Part shown: positions 56,339 to 64,000 of the stretch, piece after piece
Layout: every line of letters begins with the position of its first letter
How positions within the stretch are numbered: the first letter of the stretch is position 1
Assembly: GCF_000368565.1 (NCBI RefSeq)
Contig: NZ_KB849545.1
Location: 50,304-114,303, forward strand
Direction: 5' to 3'
DNA: 64,000 nt
DNA from: Acinetobacter gerneri DSM 14967 = CIP 107464 = MTCC 9824
GTDB taxonomy: Bacteria; Pseudomonadota; Gammaproteobacteria; Pseudomonadales; Moraxellaceae
Translations under genes and position numbers: made by a program
The notes under the pieces: model-generated
The model's input: only the letters and a program-made list of their open reading frames with translations
Databases searched by the model: none
What the model was told of the DNA's origin: nothing

Positions 56339-56665
56339 ATGTCTGCAAACATTGTAAATACGACAGATGCGAACTTCGAAGCTGACGTTTTAAATTCTGA
56401 CACACCTGTACTCGTTGATTTCTGGGCTGGCTGGTGTGCGCCATGTAAAGCGATTGCACCTGTATTAGAAGTGCTTTCAACTGAATACGAAGGCAAAGTA
56501 AAAATCGTTAAAGTAGACGTGACTGCTTGCGAAGCAACTGCTGTAAACTACAACATCCGTAACATTCCAGCATTATTGATGTTTAAAAATGGTGAAGTTG
56601 TTGCACAACAAATCGGTGCAGTGCCTAAGTCTAAATTGACTGCATTTATTGATGAAAATATCTAA
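56339..56665 (+). CDS. trxA: Thioredoxin TrxA
   Basis: TrxA is the main cytoplasmic disulfide reductant. The 108-residue protein has the active site WAGWCAPCK (Cys33 and Cys36; the usual x-x pair Gly-Pro is Ala-Pro here) and the cis-Pro loop RNIPALLMFKNGEV. The ATG follows TTGGAGCAAATTCC. rho follows 355 bases later, the order usual in this group. A weak hairpin AAAATACG (56717) / CGTATTTT (56737) and T8 ends the transcript. Confidence 0.95.
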   Translation: MSANIVNTTDANFEADVLNSDTPVLVDFWAGWCAPCKAIAPVLEVLSTEYEGKVKIVKVDVTACEATAVNYNIRNIPALLMFKNGEVVAQQIGAVPKSKLTAFIDENI

Positions 56666-57020
56666 GCAAATATTCAATTTTAATATTTGATTATAAGTCA
56701 TCAAAAAATTAGTCATAAAATACGTCATAAAAATGGCGTATTTTTTTTGACTATAAATTGACAAATCGTTAGATCTCACTTATATTTCATGCTCAAGGAA
56801 CATTTGGATAATCTTTAATTTCCCAGTTTCTTAGAAAGACACAACACATAAGATCGCCGCTCGGCAATAGAAATTGTTTTACACATTTCTCCTCAAAAGA
56901 ACTTAATCAGATTCTGAGTTTGTTATTGTGCAAATACAATTGCGTCTCTACATTTGCAATGCGTCGATTTTAGCTGATCTCTATCCGTGTACCACACATC
57001 CTATATCAATCTGATCATAT
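56666..57020 (+). other. Gap between trxA and rho, with rho leader
   Basis: After the trxA terminator (56717-56748) about 270 bases remain before rho. They hold a long leader; E. coli rho is autoregulated through a comparable leader, but no clear hairpin or leader peptide stands out here. Confidence 0.5.
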
Positions 57021-58289
57021 ATGAACTTAACCGAACTCAAGAAAAAACCAATTGGCGAACTCATCAAGATTGCTGAGTTTATGGGCCTTGAAGGAATGGC
57101 TCGTAACCGCAAGCAAGATATTATTTTTGCCATCTTAAAGCGTCACGCGATGAATGGTGAAGAAATCTTTGGGGATGGCGTTCTTGAAATTCTCTCTGAT
57201 GGTTTTGGATTTTTACGCTCTGCTGCAGGTTCTTATCTTGCAGGCCCAGACGATATCTATGTCAGCCCGTCACAAATCCGCCGTTTTAATTTGCGCACTG
57301 GGGATACAATTACAGGAACAATCCGTCCTCCAAAAGAAGGCGAGCGCTATTTTGCACTATTAAAAGTTAATCAAATTAACTATGACACCCCAGAAAACTC
57401 GCGCAATAAAATCCTTTTCGAAAACTTAACGCCTCTTTTCCCAACCGAACAAATGGTTATGGAACTAGGTAATGGTTCTTCAGAAGATTTAACAGCACGT
57501 GTAGTCGATTTGGTTGCGCCTATTGGTAAAGGACAACGTTCTATCATCGTTGCTCCGCCAAAAGCGGGTAAAACCATGTTGTTACAAAACATCGCTCAAT
57601 CGATTGTGCGTAATAACCCTGAAGTGTTCTTGATCGTATTATTGATCGATGAACGCCCAGAAGAAGTAACCGAAATGGAACGTTCAGTTCGCGGTGAAGT
57701 TGTTGCTTCTACATTTGATGAATCACCTGCTCGTCACGTTCAAGTGGCAGAAATGGTGATCGAAAAAGCAAAACGTTTAGTTGAACATAAAAAAGACGTA
57801 GTGATTTTATTAGACTCAATCACTCGTTTAGCACGTGCCTACAACACTGTAATTCCTTCATCTGGTAAGGTTTTAACAGGTGGTGTTGATGCGCATGCAT
57901 TAGAACGTCCAAAACGTTTCTTCGGTGCTGCACGTAACATCGAAGAAGGTGGTTCACTGACCATCATTTCAACTGCATTGATTGAAACAGGCAGTAAAAT
58001 GGATGAAGTGATCTATGAAGAATTTAAAGGTACAGGTAACCAAGAAATTACCTTGGATCGCCGTATTGCTGAAAAACGCGTCTTCCCTGCAATGAATATC
58101 AAGAAATCAGGTACTCGTCGTGAAGAACGTTTGATGAGTGAAGAAAATCTACGTAAAGTTTGGATCTTGCGCAAATTGCTTCACCCTATGGATGAACTTG
58201 CTGCAATGGAATTCTTGCTTGATCGTATGAAAGAAACCAAAACAAATGATGATTTCTTTGATCAAATGAAGCGTAAAGCAGCAAACTAA
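57021..58289 (+). CDS. rho: Transcription termination factor Rho
   Basis: Rho is the hexameric RNA helicase that ends transcription of untranslated RNA. The 422-residue protein has an N-terminal RNA-binding domain with the cold-shock fold (about 48-118; [15 protein letters not shown]). The ATPase domain has P-loop PPKAGKTM (179-186), Walker [17 protein letters not shown], and the Q and R loops. It is of the short form without a long insert. A terminator lies behind it. Confidence 0.97.
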   Translation: MNLTELKKKPIGELIKIAEFMGLEGMARNRKQDIIFAILKRHAMNGEEIFGDGVLEILSDGFGFLRSAAGSYLAGPDDIYVSPSQIRRFNLRTGDTITGTIRPPKEGERYFALLKVNQINYDTPENSRNKILFENLTPLFPTEQMVMELGNGSSEDLTARVVDLVAPIGKGQRSIIVAPPKAGKTMLLQNIAQSIVRNNPEVFLIVLLIDERPEEVTEMERSVRGEVVASTFDESPARHVQVAEMVIEKAKRLVEHKKDVVILLDSITRLARAYNTVIPSSGKVLTGGVDAHALERPKRFFGAARNIEEGGSLTIISTALIETGSKMDEVIYEEFKGTGNQEITLDRRIAEKRVFPAMNIKKSGTRREERLMSEENLRKVWILRKLLHPMDELAAMEFLLDRMKETKTNDDFFDQMKRKAAN

Positions 58290-58314
58290 ATCAAAGAACT
58301 TTTCAATAAAAAGG

Positions 58315-58338
58315 CCATCATTAACGATGGCTTTTTTA
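58315..58338 (+). terminator. Terminator after rho
   Basis: GCCATC (58315-58320) pairs with GATGGC (58327-58332), followed by T6 on the plus strand. Confidence 0.82.
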
Positions 58339-58702
58339 TTTGGTTGACATCTTTTACATAAAGATACATTTGACTATCGCTTTTGTAATTTTATATTTAA
58401 AGCTTTGATTATAAATAACTAAGCTCCTATAAACATATAATTTTTATACAATAAAACTCAGGATAACCGATATAAATACGCAAATCGATTGTTATTTTCT
58501 GTTAAAAAATAGCCAATTTTTCCACTTTTTTTCATATTTTTTTGAAGTAGCTAGTAGTATTTCAAAATGCACAGTGATAGCATAGCTTCTAGTCCAGTTA
58601 GACTGCTCCATGCGTTTTAGACCTATCTAGCGTTAGGAATAATAAGAGCAAAACAGACTAACTTGGGTTTTTTATAGTCTCTAATTTTATGAGAGTGATG
58701 CC
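58339..58702 (+). promoter_or_regulatory. Long leader and possible promoters before the Ala-rich lipoprotein gene
   Basis: A sigma70-like pair TTTGAC (58370-58375) and TATATT (58393-58398), 17 bases apart, lies ~305 bases before the ATG. A second, weaker one lies near 58615-58642. An inverted repeat AGACTA (58655-58660) / TAGTCT (58675-58680) sits just before the ribosome site. I see no gene in the gap. Confidence 0.4.
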
Positions 58703-58951
58703 ATGTTATTCAAAAAATTCGCTGTTGTTGCTGCAGTTGCTGCTACTTTGGCTTTCGTTGGTTGTACTAAAAAAGAAGCTACTGATGCGAACGCTGCTGC
58801 TTCTCAAGCTGTAACTGCTGCTTCTGAAGCTACTGCTGCTGCTGATGCTGCTACTCAACAAGCTGCTTCTGCTGCTGACACAGCTGCTTCTGCTGTTGCT
58901 GCTGCTTCTGCTGCTGTTGACGCTGCTCCTGCTGCTTCTGCTGCAAAATAA
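58703..58951 (+). CDS. Very alanine-rich small lipoprotein
   Basis: The 82-residue protein has a lipoprotein signal (FKKFAVVAAVAATLAFVGC, lipid cysteine at residue 21). The mature part is made almost only of Ala with Ser, Thr, Asp, Gln and Val: 38 of all 82 residues are Ala. It should form one long helix, much like the Lpp/OprI murein lipoproteins, but without their C-terminal lysine pattern beyond a single final Lys. Codon use is strongly biased (nearly every Ala is GCT), a sign of high expression. A GAGAGTGATGCC site precedes the ATG. The function is unknown. Confidence 0.75.
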   Translation: MLFKKFAVVAAVAATLAFVGCTKKEATDANAAASQAVTAASEATAAADAATQQAASAADTAASAVAAASAAVDAAPAASAAK

Positions 58952-58973
58952 TAATCGCTTAGATTATTATGAG

Positions 58974-59001
58974 AAAAAGAGAACCCTTTGGTTCTCTTTT
59001 T
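58974..59001 (+). terminator. Terminator after the Ala-rich lipoprotein gene
   Basis: AAAAAGAGAACC (58974-58985) pairs with GGTTCTCTTTTT (58990-59001), with a T run. The rest of the gap to 59226 holds nothing I can support. Confidence 0.88.
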
Positions 59002-59226
59002 TTATGCCTATATAAAAGTAAAGATAAATTAAAATAATCCCCCCTACTAACTCTCTCCTTTTAATTCATCATGATTGAAATACACGCTAGGCTTAAAACC
59101 CGTTCAACATGAATATCAATATTAATGCCTAGTTCAGGATTGGTCTGTATATCTCAACATGGCATTTGCTTGTATTCAATTTCATTTTGAACAATGAACT
59201 AAAGCAATAAAATCTTAGCCAATAAA

Positions 59227-59259
59227 AAAGCCTTAAATAGAATTCCTATTTAAGGCTTT
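59227..59259 (-). terminator. Terminator after ihfA
   Basis: Perfect 14-base arms, AAAGCCTTAAATAG (59227-59240) and its complement (59246-59259), with a 5-base loop; T6 follows on the minus strand. Confidence 0.88.
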
Positions 59260-59276
59260 ATTTGGACAAACAGAAA

Positions 59277-59576
59277 TTAGCTTTCTGCTTGCTCAGTACC
59301 TACACGTTGTCTAAATTTTTGTCCAGCACGGAAGGTAACCACACGGCGAGCAGAAATTGGAATTTCTTCACCAGTTTTAGGGTTACGACCCGGGCGTTGG
59401 CGTTTATCACGCAATTCAAAATTACCAAAGCCTGATAATTTCACTTGTTCTCCAGCAATAAGTGCATTGCTGATTTCATCGAAAAACAACTCGACCATTT
59501 GTTTTGCTTCACGACGGTTTAAACTCGTAAGCTCACTTAAATGATCAGCCATTTCTGCTTTTGTTAATGCTGTCAT
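59277..59576 (-). CDS. ihfA: Integration host factor subunit alpha
   Basis: IhfA with IhfB bends DNA at specific sites, for recombination, replication and gene control. The 99-residue protein has the HU/IHF fold: [16 protein letters not shown] at the start, and the beta-arm [11 protein letters not shown] with [14 protein letters not shown]. It overlaps the pheT stop by four bases (ATGA), the usual pheT-ihfA arrangement. A strong terminator follows. Confidence 0.96.
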   Translation of the reverse strand: MTALTKAEMADHLSELTSLNRREAKQMVELFFDEISNALIAGEQVKLSGFGNFELRDKRQRPGRNPKTGEEIPISARRVVTFRAGQKFRQRVGTEQAES

Positions 59577-61954
59577 GAGGCCCTCAATGTCGCTTGATAA
59601 GTGTTCTCTAACACTTCGATTATATGATCCATTCCAGATTTAATTTCAGCATCTTCAAGCGTACGTGATGGGTGCTGCCACAACAATGCAAATGCCAGAG
59701 AGCGTTTGCCATTTTCAACACCTTGACCAGTATACACATCGAACAACCAAGTTGAGTCTAATAGATCTCCGCCAGACTTTTCGATAAGTTGCTGAATTTC
59801 TCTAACATTAATATTATCATCTATTAACAGCGCAATATCACGTCTAACCGACGGAAAACGTGATAATTCTGTAAAATTAGATACATAAGTTTGCAAAACT
59901 GCGGATTGGTCCAGCTCTGCAACCCAAGTTGTGCCCAAATCTAGTGCATCCTCGAGAGAAGGGTGTAATCGACCTAAATATCCTATTGATTTTCCATCAA
60001 CGACTATTTCAGCAGACTGACCCGGATGTAACCACGATTTGTTTGAACGTACATATTCGGCTTGAACACGACCAGCAGCTAAAACTTCTTCAACTTCACC
60101 TTTGAAATCGAAAAAGTCCATTGCTTGTACTTTGCCATGCCAAGATTCAGGTGTACGTGACCCAACAGCGATTAATGCCAATGTTGGAATTTGTTTTAAT
60201 TCTTCAATAGATTCAGCATTTTGATAATCAAAACGCAAACCCAACTCGAAGAATCTTACACGGTTTTGTTGACGATTTAAATTATATTGCACACATGGAA
60301 TCAAACTTGAGAGCAAAGTTGAACGCATAGTAGCCAAATCGCTTGAAATTGGGTTCGCCAACATCAAAGGATGGACTTCTGGGTTAAGTTGTTTTTCAAG
60401 TTTTAGATCAGCAAAACTAAAGCTAATTGCTTCTTGATAACCCAAAGTTGCTACAGTTTGACGCAATTGAGCCAACTCAAATTGATCTTGATGTTTTGCC
60501 AATTTGACATCAATCACAGGTAGACTCATTTGGATATTGTCATAACCATGAATACGAGCGACTTCTTCGATCAAGTCTTGATAAATTTCCATATCATAAC
60601 GATGAGATGGTGGAACAACTGTCCATTCACCTTGTGCTTTCACTGTTACAGCACAGCCTAGGCGTTGCAATGCATCTATAATAAAGTCTGATTCAACTTG
60701 ATAACCGAGCAATTGATCAACTTGTGCTTGTTTCAATTCGATGGCATGACGCTGTGGTAAAAGTGCAGTATTTTCAGCGACTGTAATCGGACCAAAATCA
60801 CCACCTGCCAATTCAGCAATCAGTTGTGAAGCTCGGTTCATCGCGATCATTGGCAATTCAAAGTCAACACCACGTTCATAACGCTGTGAAGCATCAGTAT
60901 GCAAACCAAAACGACGAGCACGACCAACGATTGCCAGCGGTGCAAAGAATGCTGATTCGAGGAAAATTTCGGTGGTTTCATCAGAAACGGCTGATGATAC
61001 GCCCCCCATAATCCCTGCAATTGCTAATGCTTTTTGATCATCGGCAATCACCATCACATCTTCGCTCAGCTCAACTTCTTGATCGTTGAGAAGCACAAGT
61101 TTTTCATTGGCAGTTGCTTGACGAACGTGTACAGCACCTTCAACTTTACCACCATCAAAAGCATGTAATGGTTGACCCAATTCCATCAAGACATAGTTGG
61201 TAATATCGACCAAAATACTATGTTGACGAATACCTGAACGAGCAAGCGCCTGCTCCATCCATTCTGGTGTTGGGGCTTTAGTATTTACATTTTTGATCAC
61301 ACGACCGAGATAGCGCGGTGCACCCTCAGTATCTACAACAACTTTTTTCTCATCAGAAATTGTCGCAGGAACTTCACTAATCGCTGGAGCATTAACAGCA
61401 AGTTGATTGATCACACCAATTTCACGTGCAACACCACGAATACTGAAGCAGTCGCCACGATTTGGAGTAATGCTGATATCAATCACATGATCATCAAGAT
61501 TTAAATATTCACGGATATTTGTACCAATCGGAGCGTCCGCTGGGAGTTCTAATAGACCATCCAATTTATCTTCAAGATCAATCTCTGAAGCACCACACAA
61601 CATACCGTGTGATTCGATACCGCGAAGTTTACCTTTCTTGATTTTGAAATCACCCGGTAAAACTGCGCCGATCGTCGCTACTGGAGCTTTCATTCCAGCA
61701 CGAACGTTTGGTGCGCCACACACAATTTGCAATGGCTCACCAGAACCAATGTTAACTGTTGTTACACGTAAACGATCTGCATCAGGATGCTGTTCTACTG
61801 TTAAAACTTCACCAACAACCACACCTGTAAATGCTTTTGCAGCAGGTGTCATCTCATCAACTTCTAAGCCAAGCATAGTCAACTGATCAGATAAAGTATC
61901 GCTATCAACTGCAGGATTAACCCACGTGCGTAACCAATTTTCGCTAATTTTCAT
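59573..61954 (-). CDS. pheT: Phenylalanine-tRNA ligase subunit beta
   Basis: PheT is the larger subunit of the phenylalanyl-tRNA synthetase. The 793-residue protein has an N-terminal tRNA-binding OB domain (about 40-150; [20 protein letters not shown]), the B3/B4 editing domain, the B5 domain, and the C-terminal ferredoxin-like anticodon-binding domain ([13 protein letters not shown]). It is downstream of pheS with a gap of 141 bases that carries two REP-like elements. Confidence 0.96.
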   Translation of the reverse strand: MKISENWLRTWVNPAVDSDTLSDQLTMLGLEVDEMTPAAKAFTGVVVGEVLTVEQHPDADRLRVTTVNIGSGEPLQIVCGAPNVRAGMKAPVATIGAVLPGDFKIKKGKLRGIESHGMLCGASEIDLEDKLDGLLELPADAPIGTNIREYLNLDDHVIDISITPNRGDCFSIRGVAREIGVINQLAVNAPAISEVPATISDEKKVVVDTEGAPRYLGRVIKNVNTKAPTPEWMEQALARSGIRQHSILVDITNYVLMELGQPLHAFDGGKVEGAVHVRQATANEKLVLLNDQEVELSEDVMVIADDQKALAIAGIMGGVSSAVSDETTEIFLESAFFAPLAIVGRARRFGLHTDASQRYERGVDFELPMIAMNRASQLIAELAGGDFGPITVAENTALLPQRHAIELKQAQVDQLLGYQVESDFIIDALQRLGCAVTVKAQGEWTVVPPSHRYDMEIYQDLIEEVARIHGYDNIQMSLPVIDVKLAKHQDQFELAQLRQTVATLGYQEAISFSFADLKLEKQLNPEVHPLMLANPISSDLATMRSTLLSSLIPCVQYNLNRQQNRVRFFELGLRFDYQNAESIEELKQIPTLALIAVGSRTPESWHGKVQAMDFFDFKGEVEEVLAAGRVQAEYVRSNKSWLHPGQSAEIVVDGKSIGYLGRLHPSLEDALDLGTTWVAELDQSAVLQTYVSNFTELSRFPSVRRDIALLIDDNINVREIQQLIEKSGGDLLDSTWLFDVYTGQGVENGKRSLAFALLWQHPSRTLEDAEIKSGMDHIIEVLENTYQATLRAS

Positions 61955-61985
61955 TGTCTTAAAAACCTATAAATCTAAATTCTGA

Positions 61986-62083
61986 ATCCCCCTCTAACTC
62001 CCTCTTTGAGAAAGGGGGAGAACCCTAAATCATTTTGATATTGATCATCCCTCCCCTTTTAAAGGAGAGGTTAGGAGAGGATT
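61986..62083. repeat. REP-like elements, inverted pair between pheS and pheT
   Basis: Two copies of the same kind of element as at 39525 face opposite ways: the first (about 61986-62021) reads on the minus strand, the second (about 62050-62083) on the plus strand (CTCCCC, TTTTAAA, GGAGAGG, TTAGGAGAGG). The pair could fold into a large hairpin in the mRNA between pheS and pheT. Confidence 0.7.
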
Positions 62084-62095
62084 AATTAAAAACCA

Positions 62096-63151
<1,056 letters not shown>

Positions 63152-63290
63152 TTATAACACAGGAAAATACTCAGCTTTTTATAATAATTTTATGCATAAT
63201 CAAGCATTCATGACAGAATGCTCAACAAAACCCTTACGCTATTTTATAAAAAGTATAAAATAATCATACTGTCACTGAGATCTACAACAA

Positions 63291-64000
63291 ATGGCACTCG
63301 ATCAAATTTGGAAACCAGAGCTTGCTTTAGTTACATATGCTAATGAATACCTAAGCCAAGATTATAGTTTTGCGTTTTGGGTAAAACATTCTATTTTCAA
63401 TCAGCACATCTTTACATTTCGTGATCTGATCAGCCAACATTTGCTCGCACAGCATTTTCAAATTTGGCTTGAAGGCTTGAAAAAACAAGGGGTTTACCGT
63501 GTGAGCTTGCATAGTTCGAGCTTGCTAAACGATGAGCAAAACCCAAATGCCAATGTTGAACTTTTGGCGATCCCACATTTCATCGTCAGTCATGAAAAAA
63601 ATAAGAAAACGGCGTGGATCTTCGGTAAAGAACTTGCCGAATGGTATAGCGGTGATAATGACTACGAAGCCCCGATTTATCAACGCTCAGATGTTCGTAA
63701 TGAGGTTTTCTGGCGTTTTGAATTGAGTTCAAAAATCACTAAACGTATCGACAATGATTTGGCACAGCCCAATTGGGATGATATCCAAGCCTATACAGAC
63801 AATGAATTGTTTAATAGCAAATATGCACAAGGCTTTATCGAACCCAACAATCGTGGCCTACCCTATTATGGGATTAAACAGGTGCAAAATGCAGATGGCA
63901 CAATCATTGAAAATGGACAATATCTTCCGCTTCTGCCACAGGAATATGCTGCGGACTATGCCAATGATACGCTTGTTCGATTAGATGCCTTATCGAGTTT
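63291..64000 (+). CDS. Unknown protein, cut by the window edge
   Basis: An open frame runs from the ATG at 63291 to the window end, at least 236 residues. It starts MALDQIWKPELALVTYANEY and shows no signal peptide. It has many Trp, Tyr and Asp residues, and a stretch near residues 180-205 (FIEPNNRGLPYYGIKQVQN). I recognise no family. It is divergent from pheS with 214 bases between, in a place where ribosomal genes stand in many relatives, so it may be an insertion. Confidence 0.6.
   Translation, partial: MALDQIWKPELALVTYANEYLSQDYSFAFWVKHSIFNQHIFTFRDLISQHLLAQHFQIWLEGLKKQGVYRVSLHSSSLLNDEQNPNANVELLAIPHFIVSHEKNKKTAWIFGKELAEWYSGDNDYEAPIYQRSDVRNEVFWRFELSSKITKRIDNDLAQPNWDDIQAYTDNELFNSKYAQGFIEPNNRGLPYYGIKQVQNADGTIIENGQYLPLLPQEYAADYANDTLVRLDALSS

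Noticed and set aside
56666-57020. Leader peptide for rho
   Set aside because: Short frames exist but none has a convincing ribosome site.

Overview
The window looks like core chromosome of an Acinetobacter species (Moraxellaceae). The DNA is visibly AT-rich. Several gene orders match what I recall from that genus: yceD-rpmF-fabD-fabG-acpP, ligA-zipA-smc next to a GntR gene, birA-coaX, trxA followed by rho, and pheS-pheT-ihfA. A Bap/BapA-type prefix domain at the left edge and a stand-alone bioAFCD cluster with bioH fit the same picture. This assignment rests on protein recognition and gene order, not on a database search. I see no tRNA, rRNA, CRISPR array, insertion sequence or prophage.

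Layout. 1-368 holds the start of a Bap-like adhesin gene that appears frameshifted, then a long AT-rich gap. 0.95-4.7 kb (minus) carries a LysM/BON protein and the fatty-acid and ribosome genes acpP, fabG, fabD, rpmF and yceD. 4.8-7.0 kb (plus) carries epmC, yciO and three small unknown genes; the last has a possible frameshift at a slippery A AAA AAG heptamer. 7.2-11.4 kb has a GNAT acetyltransferase, scpA-scpB-rluB and a nucleoside deaminase. 11.6-12.6 kb has two tandem paralogous membrane proteins whose leaders are better conserved than most of the proteins. 12.6-17.3 kb is a biotin cluster: bioA, bioF, bioC and bioD packed together, with bioH upstream. 18.1-20.5 kb encodes an exported peroxiredoxin and a PhoA-type lipoprotein phosphatase.

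20.5-25.7 kb is an iron region: a ferritin that lacks the haem methionine, then a TonB-dependent receptor with a Fur-box-like site and three inner-membrane partners. 25.9-33.2 kb is a chromosome and division block (ligA, zipA, smc) headed by a GntR/FadR-type regulator. 33.5-42.1 kb mixes an exporter, cofactor enzymes (birA, coaX), ffh-ypjD, a macro-domain protein, ppnP and dusC. 42.2-50.6 kb is a long run of small minus-strand genes (SseB, NUDIX, LtrA, two NTF2-like proteins, methyltransferase, YegP, Yip1, YjdM, DUF488, SRPBCC), many with their own terminators. 50.8-56.0 kb is yggT, proC, tilS, accA and ppx. 56.3-58.3 kb is trxA and rho. A very alanine-rich small lipoprotein follows, then pheS-pheT-ihfA. 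The window ends inside an unrecognised gene.

How the genes connect. BirA here has no DNA-binding domain, so biotin synthesis must be controlled by something else; a perfect inverted repeat in front of bioA is a candidate site. Biotin also links to accA, and accA with fabD, fabG and acpP covers early fatty-acid synthesis. I did not find an obvious large undescribed system. The best leads are the possible recoding site near 6.94 kb, the tandem pair at 11.6-12.6 kb, the operator-like palindromes at bioA, gntR and the ferritin gene, and the immunity-like orphan at 33.5 kb.
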